From positions 1 through 5,403 of the forward strand of contig JAQGIJ010000503.1 in assembly GCA_028291285.1 (NCBI GenBank): 5,403 nt of DNA, in the 5' to 3' direction. Position 1 is the stretch's first letter; each line of letters starts with the position of its first letter. The stretch is from Phenylobacterium sp. Its GTDB lineage: Bacteria; Pseudomonadota; Alphaproteobacteria; Caulobacterales; Caulobacteraceae. The position numbers were made by a program, and so were the translations under genes. Shown here piece by piece: positions 1 through 5,403 of the stretch. The notes beneath the pieces are model-generated. The model ran no database searches and was not told the DNA's origin. It saw only the letters and a list, made by a program, of their open reading frames with translations.

Positions 1-1
1 G

Positions 2-77
2 TGGTGCCTGGGGGCGGATTCGAACCACCGACACGCGGATTTTCAATCCGCTGCTCTACCAACTGAGCTACCCAGGC
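2..77 (-). tRNA. tRNA-Phe (anticodon GAA)
   Basis: This gene carries phenylalanine to the ribosome. Read on the minus strand it folds as a complete cloverleaf. The 7-bp acceptor stem pairs GCCTGGG (71-77) with CCCAGGC (6-12), followed by discriminator A (5) and an encoded CCA (2-4). The D arm is GCTC/GAGC. The anticodon stem GCGGA/TCCGC (47-51 and 35-39) closes the loop TTGAAAA with GAA at 42-44. The T arm carries the usual GGTTCGAATCC. The length of 76 nt including CCA is standard. The gene lies about 60 bp downstream of yacG on the same strand, with a plausible promoter of its own in that gap. Nothing downstream of it is visible because the window ends. Confidence 0.98.
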
Positions 78-99
78 GTAGGCCGCCCACGCGGGAGCC

Positions 100-116
100 G
101 CGTCTATAAAAGACGC
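100..116. repeat. Short inverted repeat in the yacG to tRNA-Phe gap
   Basis: GCGTCT (100-105) and AGACGC (111-116) are perfect 6-bp inverted arms around a 5-nt AT loop. On the minus strand the hairpin is followed by GC-rich sequence with no U run, so it is not a convincing intrinsic terminator for yacG. On the plus strand it is followed by TCTTTC, but no plus-strand gene ends here. A second possible hairpin, CGCGG/CCGCG (90-94 and 98-102), shares bases with it, so the two could not form together. Confidence 0.4.
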
Positions 117-131
117 TCTTTCGGAAGTCCA
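103..131 (-). promoter_or_regulatory. Putative sigma-70-type promoter for tRNA-Phe
   Basis: On the minus strand a -35-like TGGACT (126-131) is followed after exactly 17 bp by a -10-like TATAGA (103-108). Each matches the TTGACA/TATAAT consensus at 4 of 6 positions. The -10 is followed by a GC-only stretch (CGCGGC), the type of discriminator typical of stable-RNA promoters under stringent control. Transcription would begin roughly 20 to 25 nt before the mature tRNA 5' end, leaving a short leader for RNase P to remove. The call is inferred from sequence only. The same bases also form a hairpin, so the -10 similarity could be incidental. Confidence 0.45.
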
Positions 132-139
132 GCGACCGG

Positions 140-325
140 TTAGTCGTCGTCCGATCCCCAGTCGGATCCCCCCTCCGAGGGGCGCTCGTCGTCCTCCCGC
201 CCCGGCGCCACATAGCGGCCGGTGAGCCAGCGCAGCAGGTCGAGGTCGGCGCAGCGCTTGGAGCAGAAAGGGCGCGCCGCCGGGTCGGTCGGCCGCCCGC
301 AGATCGGGCATTTCGGCTGGCTCAT
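140..325 (-). CDS. yacG: DNA gyrase inhibitor YacG
   Basis: YacG is a small cytoplasmic zinc protein that, in the characterised E. coli family member, binds GyrB and blocks gyrase binding to DNA. The 61-residue product has the full family signature: a zinc ribbon with Cys6, Cys9, Cys21 and Cys25 (CX2C-X11-CX3C), followed by the typical helix ADLDLLRWL (26-34). The C-terminal half is an acidic, Asp/Ser-rich tail ending in three Asp, as is common in YacG. The length is normal for the family. The ATG (323-325) overlaps the stop of the upstream RNase E/G gene as ATGA, so the two are probably translationally coupled; no good Shine-Dalgarno is visible. It appears to be the last protein gene of the infA-maf-RNase-yacG unit. 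Confidence 0.95.
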   Translation of the reverse strand: MSQPKCPICGRPTDPAARPFCSKRCADLDLLRWLTGRYVAPGREDDERPSEGGSDWGSDDD

Positions 326-1362
326 GCGCGGGCCACGTCGAAGCTTTCGCGGGGACGCGTGGGATCGGGCCTGAGATTGAAGCGCGCGCCGATCCGCTCG
401 GCAAGCCGCGGCGCCAGCTTTTCCGCCTCCGCCGCCACCGCCGGCGCACAGGCCGCCGTCAGCCGCGCGCCCGGGTCGGCCTGCGCCTCAGCCTCGAGCC
501 GCCGCAGAAGCCGCTGGGCCAGGCTGCGGTCGCTGAGCGCGCCGTCCTGGCGGCAGAGGATCTCGGCCAGCGGCCGGGTGCGGCGGGGCAGCGAAAGCTC
601 CATGGTGCCGAACCGGCCGACCGGGCCGATGGCGACGCCGGGATTGTCCGGCCCGAACGCGGCGCGCGCGGCGGCCATCAGGGCGCCCGCGTCATGGCCG
701 CGGCCCACCAGGTCGAGGACGACGATGCCGCCCAGGCTCTTCAGCCGAAGCAGCCGCGCGGCCAGCGCGATCGCCGCGAGGTTGGCGGCGCGGGTCACCC
801 GCTTGGCGTCGGCGCCCTTGCGTTCGCCCAGGTCGACGTCGATCGCGGTGAGCGCGCGGGTGGGCTCCACCGCCAGCACGCCGCCGCCCGGCAGCGGATG
901 CAGCACGTCCAGGGCCTCGGCCTCGGCCTCGTCGGCGGCCGCCCGGGCCGCCCGCCCGGTGACCGGCTCGCAGCCCTTGGCGAGCGCTCGCAGGGCCTCC
1001 GCCAGGCCCGGCGCCGCCGCCAGCAGCCGGGGCGGCCCCTCGCCTGCGCCCGCCGCCCGGGCGATGGCGAGCTTGCCGCGCCGCGGCTCGCTGCGGATCT
1101 CGATCTCCAGGACCTCGCCGCGGGTCGGACGGGCGTCGGCCTTGAACGGCAGGATCGCCTCAGCGCCTGCGCCCAGGTCGAGGAAGGCGGTGGCGAGCGC
1201 GGGCTCCACGCTGGCGACGACCGCGATCAGCCGCGCGCCGAGCTGCAGCCTGGCATCGTCGCCGTCGCGGCGGATCAGCAGGCGCTCGGGCGCGCCGGCC
1301 AGGGTGACGACCCCGCGGGTCTCGCCCAGCCCCTCGTCGAGGAAGATGCGCCGCTCGCTCAC
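322..1362 (-). CDS. Compact ribonuclease E/G family protein
   Basis: This is a 346-residue relative of RNase E/G, enzymes that cut single-stranded RNA during mRNA decay and rRNA or tRNA processing. An S1-like segment spans about residues 40-100 (AFLDLG at 59-64, then EAILPFK). The DNase I-like catalytic part follows: Asp175 in TAIDVDLG and Asp217 in GGIVVLDLVGRG align with the two metal-binding aspartates of E. coli RNase E (Asp303 and Asp346). The family block FGTMELS is at 251-257. Where RNase E and G have the zinc-link CPxC, this protein has only one cysteine (Cys270, LCRQDG). It also lacks the long RNase E scaffold tail and is shorter than E. coli RNase G (about 490 aa). It starts at GTG (1360-1362), overlapping the maf stop as GTGA. 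I infer an RNA-binding or RNase role; full nuclease activity is uncertain because zinc-link dimerisation appears lost. Confidence 0.88.
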   Translation of the reverse strand: MSERRIFLDEGLGETRGVVTLAGAPERLLIRRDGDDARLQLGARLIAVVASVEPALATAFLDLGAGAEAILPFKADARPTRGEVLEIEIRSEPRRGKLAIARAAGAGEGPPRLLAAAPGLAEALRALAKGCEPVTGRAARAAADEAEAEALDVLHPLPGGGVLAVEPTRALTAIDVDLGERKGADAKRVTRAANLAAIALAARLLRLKSLGGIVVLDLVGRGHDAGALMAAARAAFGPDNPGVAIGPVGRFGTMELSLPRRTRPLAEILCRQDGALSDRSLAQRLLRRLEAEAQADPGARLTAACAPAVAAEAEKLAPRLAERIGARFNLRPDPTRPRESFDVARA

Positions 1363-1943
1363 GGCCGGTAGCCGAGGCCGGTCAGCAGGTTCAGCGTCTC
1401 GTGCAGCGGCAGGCCGACGACCCCGGAATAGGAGCCCTGCAGGTGGCTGACGAAGCCGCCGGCGCGCCCCTGGATGGCGTAGCCGCCCGCCTTGCCCTGC
1501 CCTTCCCCGCTCTCCAGGTAGCCGCGGGTCTCCTCCTCGGTGAGCCGCTTGAACCAGACCCGCGTCTCCACCAGCCGCTCGGCGCGCCGGCCGTCGGGGC
1601 TCATGAGCGCGACGGCGGTCAGCACCCGGTGGGCGCGGCCGGACAGCAGCTCGAGGCAGCGACGGCCCTCGCCGTGCGTCTCCACCTTGGGCAGGACGCG
1701 GCGGCCGACGGCCACCACCGTGTCGGCGGCCAGCACGAAGGCGCCCGGCTCGGCGGCGGCCACGCGCGCGGCCTTCTCCGCCGCCAGGCGCAGGGCCAGG
1801 CGGCGCGGGGTCTCGTCCTTCAGGGGGGATTCGTCGAGCTCGGCGCCGATCACCGCGTCGGGGACCAGGCCGACCTGGCGCAGCAACTCGAGCCGCCTTG
1901 GGCTCGTGGAGGCAAGCACCAGGCGCGGGACGTCACGTGGCAA
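1359..1943 (-). CDS. maf: Maf family nucleotide pyrophosphatase (YhdE type)
   Basis: Maf proteins hydrolyse nucleoside triphosphates to the monophosphate and pyrophosphate, and are thought to remove non-canonical nucleotides. The 194-residue product matches the family end to end: the N-terminal LASTSPRRLELL (10-21), Glu37, Lys57 in AAEKA, AADTVV with Asp74 (72-77), Lys86, SGRAHRVLTAVAL (101-113), KAGGYAIQG (151-159) and GSYSGVVGLPLHET (170-183). The GYAIQG and GSY..VVGLPL blocks place it with YhdE, which prefers dTTP and UTP, rather than with the m7GTP enzyme YceF. The start is TTG at 1941-1943, 14 nt past the infA stop. No ATG lies near the conserved N-terminus and the internal GTG at residue 9 would cut into the first strand, so TTG is the best choice despite a weak ribosome binding site. 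The stop overlaps the RNase E/G start by 4 nt. Confidence 0.95.
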   Translation of the reverse strand: MPRDVPRLVLASTSPRRLELLRQVGLVPDAVIGAELDESPLKDETPRRLALRLAAEKAARVAAAEPGAFVLAADTVVAVGRRVLPKVETHGEGRRCLELLSGRAHRVLTAVALMSPDGRRAERLVETRVWFKRLTEEETRGYLESGEGQGKAGGYAIQGRAGGFVSHLQGSYSGVVGLPLHETLNLLTGLGYRP

Positions 1944-1957
1944 AGCCCGGCGCGCCG

Positions 1958-2176
1958 TCAGCGGACGCGGAAGGTGATGCGGCCCTTGGCCAGGTCGTAG
2001 GGCGTCATCTCCACGACCACCTTGTCCCCGGCCGAGACGCGGATGCGGTTCTTGCGCATCTTGCCGGCCGTGTGGGCGACGATCTCGTGGTCGTTCTCGA
2101 GCTTCACGCGGAACATGGCGTTGGGCAGGACCTCACTGATAACGCCCGGAAACTCGAGCAGCTCTTCTTTCGCCGT
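1958..2176 (-). CDS. infA: Translation initiation factor IF-1 (probable ACG start)
   Basis: IF-1 binds the A site of the 30S subunit and, with IF-2 and IF-3, controls start-site choice. The product is a near-perfect IF-1: an OB fold with [10 protein letters not shown] at the N-terminus, [20 protein letters not shown] in the middle, and [18 protein letters not shown] at the C-terminus. No ATG lies at the expected place. IF-1 normally reads Met-Ala-Lys-Glu-Glu; here the codon before Ala-Lys-Glu-Glu is ACG (2174-2176), which gives exactly the usual 72 residues and lies 4 nt after a strong GGGAGG (2181-2186). The only conventional alternative is TTG at 2186-2188 (76 residues, adding MGGC in front of the ACG-encoded Thr). 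That TTG overlaps the Shine-Dalgarno itself and has no ribosome binding site upstream, so I prefer ACG. A base error turning ATG into ACG is also possible. Identity is certain; the start is not. Confidence 0.96.
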   Translation of the reverse strand, partial: TAKEELLEFPGVISEVLPNAMFRVKLENDHEIVAHTAGKMRKNRIRVSAGDKVVVEMTPYDLAKGRITFRVR

Positions 2177-2180
2177 GCAG

Positions 2181-2186
2181 CCTCCC
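2181..2186 (-). promoter_or_regulatory. Shine-Dalgarno GGGAGG of infA
   Basis: On the minus strand GGGAGG is followed by the 4-nt spacer CTGC and then ACG-GCG-AAA-GAA, the codons for the conserved IF-1 N-terminus. It is one of the clearest Shine-Dalgarno sequences in the window. Its position argues for initiation at ACG (2174-2176), because an upstream TTG start would place this site inside the coding sequence. Confidence 0.7.
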
Positions 2187-2217
2187 AAGCGAAGGAAAGC
2201 CGTGAACAGCGAAGCAG

Positions 2218-2246
2218 ATAATACCCACGCGGCCGCACGAGGTCGA
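2218..2246 (-). promoter_or_regulatory. Putative promoter for the infA-maf-RNase-yacG unit
   Basis: On the minus strand TCGACC (2241-2246; 4 of 6 matches to TTGACA) is followed after 17 bp by TATTAT (2218-2223; 5 of 6 matches to TATAAT). It lies in the 81-bp gap between the phosphatase stop and the probable infA start. It would give a leader of roughly 35 nt ending in the GGGAGG site. This is the most AT-rich spot in its surroundings, which supports the call. It was found by eye and not scored against an alphaproteobacterial model. No intrinsic terminator for the upstream phosphatase gene is visible, so read-through from upstream is also likely. Confidence 0.5.
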
Positions 2247-2257
2247 TGGGGCCGGCC

Positions 2258-2737
2258 TCAGCCCCGGAAGCGCCGCTGGATGCGGCGGGCGAGCGCGTCG
2301 CGGACGTCGCGGTAGGCGGCCAGCCGGGTCTCCCGCGAGCCTTCGGCGAGGGTCGGATCCAGCGTCGGCCAGTACTCGATCTCGGCGGCGCGGCCGCGGG
2401 CGATCTCGACGGCGCGGTGCTGCGCCTCCGGCGTCAGCGAGATCACCACGTCGAACGAATCGTCCTGCAGCTCGTCGAAGGTCTTCACGCGGAAGTCGGA
2501 GAGGTCGCAGCCCACCTCGGCCATCACCTGGGCGACCAGGGGATCGATCTCCGAGGCCTGGCCGTACTCGACCGCGGAGTCGGGCGCGTGCTTGAGGCCG
2601 CAGCTGTCGACGAAGATCCGGTTTCCGGCGATCCGCCGCAGCAGGCCCTCGGCCATGGGCGAGCGCACCCGGTTGTAGTTGCAGGCGAACAGCACGGCGC
2701 CCGGCGGCTTGGGCGAGGAGGCGGCGTGGTCGGCCAT
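2258..2737 (-). CDS. Low-molecular-weight protein tyrosine phosphatase family protein
   Basis: The 159-residue product has the LMW-PTP/ArsC fold signature. The phosphate-binding loop C(X)5RS is CNYNRVRS, with nucleophile Cys19, Arg25 and Ser26, followed by PMAEGLLR. Near the C-terminus Asp127-Pro128 in YWPTLDPT fits the general-acid DP motif. These enzymes dephosphorylate phosphotyrosine proteins or, in the thioredoxin-coupled ArsC branch, reduce arsenate. The region after DVVISL (95-101), where ArsC carries its second and third redox cysteines, has none; the other cysteines (46 and 77) lie elsewhere. The loop's usual second cysteine is Val24. I therefore read it as a phosphatase-like protein of unknown substrate rather than an arsenate reductase. 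The ATG (2735-2737) has GAGG 7 nt upstream, inside the end of the UPF0262 gene. It starts 3 nt after the UPF0262 stop, so the two are probably co-translated. Confidence 0.88.
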   Translation of the reverse strand: MADHAASSPKPPGAVLFACNYNRVRSPMAEGLLRRIAGNRIFVDSCGLKHAPDSAVEYGQASEIDPLVAQVMAEVGCDLSDFRVKTFDELQDDSFDVVISLTPEAQHRAVEIARGRAAEIEYWPTLDPTLAEGSRETRLAAYRDVRDALARRIQRRFRG

Positions 2738-2740
2738 CGC

Positions 2741-3241
2741 TCAGCCTCGCCAGTGCAGGGCGCAGAGCAGGGTGAAGAGCCTGCGCGCCGTGTCCAGGTC
2801 GGTGTCGATCTTGCCCTTGAGCCGGCTCATCAGGAGCTCGGAGGCCTCGTTGTGCAGTCCCCGCCGGCCCATGTCCAAGGCCTCGATGTGCGCGGGCGTG
2901 GCGTTGCGAATCGCCTGGTAGTAGCTCTCGCAGATCATGAAGTAGTCGCGGACCAGGCCGCGGAACGGGCTGAGCGACAGGATGTGGCGCCGCTGGTAGT
3001 CCGGGCCGCTCACGTCCAGCACCAGCCGGTTCTCCACCAGCTCCATGCGCAGGTCGTAGGGGCCCGCCTCCGCCCCCTCCGGCGCGAAATAGTTGTCCTC
3101 GAGCAGGTCGAAGATGGCGATCTGCCGCTCCTGCTCCTGGTCGCGCGAAGCGGCCGACAGCGACTCCTCGTCGAGCTCGACGCTCTTCAGGCGGTGGATC
3201 TTGCGCGTGGCGGCCATGGGTCCGGTGATCGGCTGCACCAC
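2741..3241 (-). CDS. UPF0262 family protein, function unknown
   Basis: This matches the alphaproteobacterial UPF0262 family, which has no established function. Recognisable blocks are [13 protein letters not shown] (16-28), [10 protein letters not shown] (41-50), [16 protein letters not shown] (62-77), [27 protein letters not shown] (86-112), the highly conserved [17 protein letters not shown] (121-137), and [16 protein letters not shown] at the C-terminus. No signal peptide or membrane segment is seen, so a soluble cytoplasmic protein is likely. The span given uses a GTG start (3239-3241, 166 aa). An ATG at 3215-3217 would give 158 aa and still keep every conserved block, so it is at least as plausible; neither has a clear Shine-Dalgarno. 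The gene lies between hisD and the phosphatase, and its stop is 3 nt from the phosphatase start. Confidence 0.92.
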   Translation of the reverse strand: MVQPITGPMAATRKIHRLKSVELDEESLSAASRDQEQERQIAIFDLLEDNYFAPEGAEAGPYDLRMELVENRLVLDVSGPDYQRRHILSLSPFRGLVRDYFMICESYYQAIRNATPAHIEALDMGRRGLHNEASELLMSRLKGKIDTDLDTARRLFTLLCALHWRG

Positions 3242-3259
3242 GCTTTAGGCCATTCCGCG

Positions 3260-3281
3260 GCGCGCCGTCATCCCGGCGCGC
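3260..3281. repeat. Strong GC hairpin between hisD and the UPF0262 gene
   Basis: GCGCGCCG (3260-3267) and CGGCGCGC (3274-3281) are perfect 8-bp inverted arms around a 6-nt loop. They lie in the 49-bp gap after the hisD stop and before the first possible UPF0262 start. No T run follows on either strand, so it is not a classical intrinsic terminator. In the mRNA it could slow exonucleases and protect the hisD 3' end, or lower expression of the downstream genes. The core GTCATCCCGG resembles the start of short palindromic intergenic repeats I recall from Caulobacterales genomes, but no full repeat unit is present. Confidence 0.5.
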
Positions 3282-3290
3282 TCGCGGGCG

Positions 3291-4571
3291 TCACTGCCCG
3301 AGGCGGATGGCGGCGGAACGGGCATGGGCTGGCAGGCCCTCGGCCTCGGCGAGCGCGACGGTCGGCGGGCCGAGCACGGCGAAGGCGGCTTCGTCGCACT
3401 TCACCATCGAGGTGCGCTTGAGGAAGTCGTAGAGCGACAGGCCCGAGGAGAAGCGCGCCGCCCGGCTGGTGGGCAGGACGTGGTTGGAGCCGGCCACATA
3501 GTCGCCGACGGCTTCGGGGGTGAAGCGGCCCAGGAAGATGGCGCCGGCGTGCCGGATCCGCGCCGCGAGCGCATCGGGATCCTCCACCGCCAGCTCCACG
3601 TGCTCGGGGGCGATCAGGTCGACGAGGCGGGGCGCCTCGCTGAGCGGCGCGATCACCACCGCGCCGTGGTCGCGCCAGGAGGCGGCGGCGTCCGCGCCGG
3701 TGGAGAGCTGGGCCAGCTGCGCCGCCACGCAGGCCTCGACCTTGGCGGCGAAGGCCTCGTCGTCGGTGATCAGCACGGACTGGGCGGCCGGGTCGTGCTC
3801 GGCCTGGGAGAGCAGGTCCGCGGCGATCCAGGCGGGATCGTTGGCGCCGTCGGCCACCACCACGATCTCCGAGGGGCCGGCGAGCGCGTCGATGCCGACT
3901 ACGCCATAGACCCGGCGCTTGGCGGCGGTGACGAAGGCGTTGCCGGGCCCGACGATCTTGTCCACCGGCGCAATCGGGCCGGCGCCATAGGCCAGGGCCG
4001 CCACGGCCTGCGCCCCGCCCACGCGCCAGATCTCGCTCACGCCGGCGGCCTGGGCGGCGGCCAGCACGGCGGGCTGCAGGCGCCCGGGCGGGGTCACCAT
4101 GGCGATCCGCGCGACGCCGGCGGCCGCGGCGGGCACGGCGTTCATCAGCACGGTGGAGGGATAGGCGGCCCGCCCGCCGGGGACATAGATCCCCACCGCC
4201 TCGAGCGGCGTCCAGCGCCAGCCGAGCTCGACGCCGTCGGCGTCCTTGAACCACTGGTCGGCCGGCCGCTGGCGCTCGTGATAGGCGCGGATGCGGGCGG
4301 CGGCGAAGGCGATCGCTTCGCGCACCTCGGCGGCGCAGGCCGCCGCGCCCTCGGCGATCTCCTCAGCCGTGACGCGGATGTTGGTTTCGTCGATCTCCAC
4401 GCGATCGAACTCGCGGGCAAAGCGCAGCAGGGCCGCGAGGCCCTCGGCGCGGACCGCCGCCAGCACGTCGCGGACGATGGCGTCGACGTCCTCGGGGGTC
4501 TCGCGGCGCTCGTCGACAAAGGCCCGGAAGCCCGCCTCGAAGCCGGCCTCGTTCACATTGAACCGGCGCAT
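3291..4571 (-). CDS. hisD: Histidinol dehydrogenase
   Basis: HisD carries out the last two oxidations of histidine biosynthesis, turning L-histidinol into L-histidine with two NAD+ and a zinc ion, in the cytoplasm. The 426-residue protein is full length. The family signature starts at IDALAGPSEIVVVA (227-240) and ends at LLSQAEHD (253-260). Zinc ligands Gln256, His259, Asp357 and His416 and the catalytic pair Glu323-His324 (PEHVEL) are all present, each offset by exactly three from E. coli numbering. Other conserved blocks are GIYVPGG (127-133) and GPGNAFVTAAKR (208-219). I chose the ATG at 4569-4571, which gives a normal N-terminus (MRRFN) 5 nt after the upstream DUF2948 stop. A GTG at 4647-4649 would add 26 residues that look unlike HisD and overlap DUF2948. 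All key residues are intact, so it should be active. Confidence 0.97.
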   Translation of the reverse strand: MRRFNVNEAGFEAGFRAFVDERRETPEDVDAIVRDVLAAVRAEGLAALLRFAREFDRVEIDETNIRVTAEEIAEGAAACAAEVREAIAFAAARIRAYHERQRPADQWFKDADGVELGWRWTPLEAVGIYVPGGRAAYPSTVLMNAVPAAAAGVARIAMVTPPGRLQPAVLAAAQAAGVSEIWRVGGAQAVAALAYGAGPIAPVDKIVGPGNAFVTAAKRRVYGVVGIDALAGPSEIVVVADGANDPAWIAADLLSQAEHDPAAQSVLITDDEAFAAKVEACVAAQLAQLSTGADAAASWRDHGAVVIAPLSEAPRLVDLIAPEHVELAVEDPDALAARIRHAGAIFLGRFTPEAVGDYVAGSNHVLPTSRAARFSSGLSLYDFLKRTSMVKCDEAAFAVLGPPTVALAEAEGLPAHARSAAIRLGQ

Positions 4572-4576
4572 GTCGT

Positions 4577-5007
4577 CTAGAGCTCGTGGGCCGGCTTGCG
4601 CGGCGTCGGCCAGGGCTGGGAGACGTCGGCCAGCACCGCCTCGACGCACTCCACCGAGGCGCGCAGGTCGCCGCCGCCGGCGAAGCTCAGGGTGACCACC
4701 CCGCCCGGCGCCTCGCCCGGCTCGAAGGTCATGGCCAGGATCTCCAGCACCGCGTCGGGCGCGTTGCGGCGGATCTTGCGGGCCTGGACCTTCAGCACCC
4801 CGCCCAGCTGCAGGCCCGAGCGCACCCGCTCGCCGCCGCCTGCTTCCCAGCGGTAGCGGTTGAAGGCCAGCGTCAGGCGCCGCGCCTTCGGTTCGTAGGC
4901 GATGTCGCCAATCTTGGCGACGGCGTCCTGCACGGCCGCCGAGATCACCGCCAGGTCGTCGGCGTCCTGCGCCAGCAGGCGAAGCGGAGCGGAATGAGTC
5001 GCCGACA

Positions 5008-5008
<1 letters not shown>
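4577..5008 (-). CDS. DUF2948 family protein, function unknown
   Basis: The 143-residue product fits the DUF2948 family, a small alphaproteobacterial family without an assigned role. Visible family features are LRLLAQDADDLAVISAAVQDAV (9-30), GDIAYEPKARRLTLAFNRYRWE (34-55), RVRSGLQLGGVLKVQ (61-75), PDAVLEILAMTFEPGE (84-99), and VTLSFAGGGDLRASVECVEAVLADV (105-129). The alternation suggests a compact, mostly beta-stranded soluble domain. No catalytic motif, signal peptide or membrane helix is seen. The ATG (5006-5008) overlaps the murA stop by one base (TGATG) and has GGAAG just upstream, so translation is probably coupled to murA. The stop lies 5 nt before hisD. The tight placement between murA and hisD suggests co-expression, but a functional link to cell wall or histidine synthesis is only an inference. 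Confidence 0.9.

Positions 5009-5403
<395 letters not shown>

Noticed and set aside
100..116. Rho-independent terminator after yacG
   Set aside because: The hairpin is short and has no U run on the minus strand. It is listed as an inverted repeat instead.
359..1450. 363-codon plus-strand open frame opposite the RNase E/G gene, and similar long plus-strand frames at 694-1371, 1401-2000, 2246-3421 and 3324-4580
   Set aside because: They are antisense to confidently identified genes, are low-complexity (Arg/Ala/Ser or Gly/His/Arg rich), and show no recognisable domains. Long open antisense frames are expected in very GC-rich DNA.
2258..2737. Arsenic resistance gene (arsC)
   Set aside because: The redox cysteine pair is absent and no arsR, arsB or acr3 neighbour is present; the setting is housekeeping.
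3268..4254. 328-codon minus-strand frame inside hisD
   Set aside because: It is an out-of-frame shadow of hisD, consisting almost wholly of Arg/Ala/Gly; all catalytic and zinc residues of HisD are in the other frame.
4572..4649. N-terminal extension of hisD from a GTG at 4647-4649
   Set aside because: The added 26 residues do not resemble HisD and would overlap the end of the DUF2948 gene by more than 70 bp. The ATG at 4569-4571 gives E. coli-like residue spacing.

Overview
This window is chromosomal housekeeping DNA from a GC-rich alphaproteobacterium, most likely a member of the Caulobacterales (Caulobacter or Phenylobacterium type). That placement rests on the gene order, the very high GC content with GC-rich third codon positions, and the protein sequences; I could not run a search. 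Every real gene lies on the minus strand, so transcription runs from the right end of the window to the left.

In transcription order the window holds: the 3' end of murA (peptidoglycan precursor synthesis), a DUF2948 gene, hisD (last steps of histidine synthesis), a UPF0262 gene, a low-molecular-weight protein tyrosine phosphatase-like gene, infA (translation initiation factor IF-1), a Maf nucleotide pyrophosphatase of the YhdE type, a compact RNase E/G-family protein, yacG (DNA gyrase inhibitor with a zinc ribbon), and tRNA-Phe(GAA). Genes overlap or nearly touch from murA through hisD, from UPF0262 to the phosphatase, and from infA through yacG. There are three wider gaps: about 50 bp between hisD and UPF0262 with a strong GC hairpin, about 80 bp before infA with a plausible sigma-70-type promoter, and about 60 bp before the tRNA with another plausible promoter.

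The right half therefore looks like one cell-wall/histidine/unknown-function transcription unit. The infA-maf-RNase-yacG group looks like a second unit concerned with translation, nucleotide quality control, RNA and DNA topology. The tRNA probably has its own promoter. The order resembles a conserved alphaproteobacterial neighbourhood as I remember it.

There is no sign of mobile elements, CRISPR, prophage or a novel defence system. The points most worth a second look are small: infA appears to start at an ACG codon directly behind a GGGAGG Shine-Dalgarno; the RNase E/G protein keeps both catalytic aspartates but lacks the zinc-link cysteine pair; and the phosphatase lacks the cysteine pair expected of an arsenate reductase.
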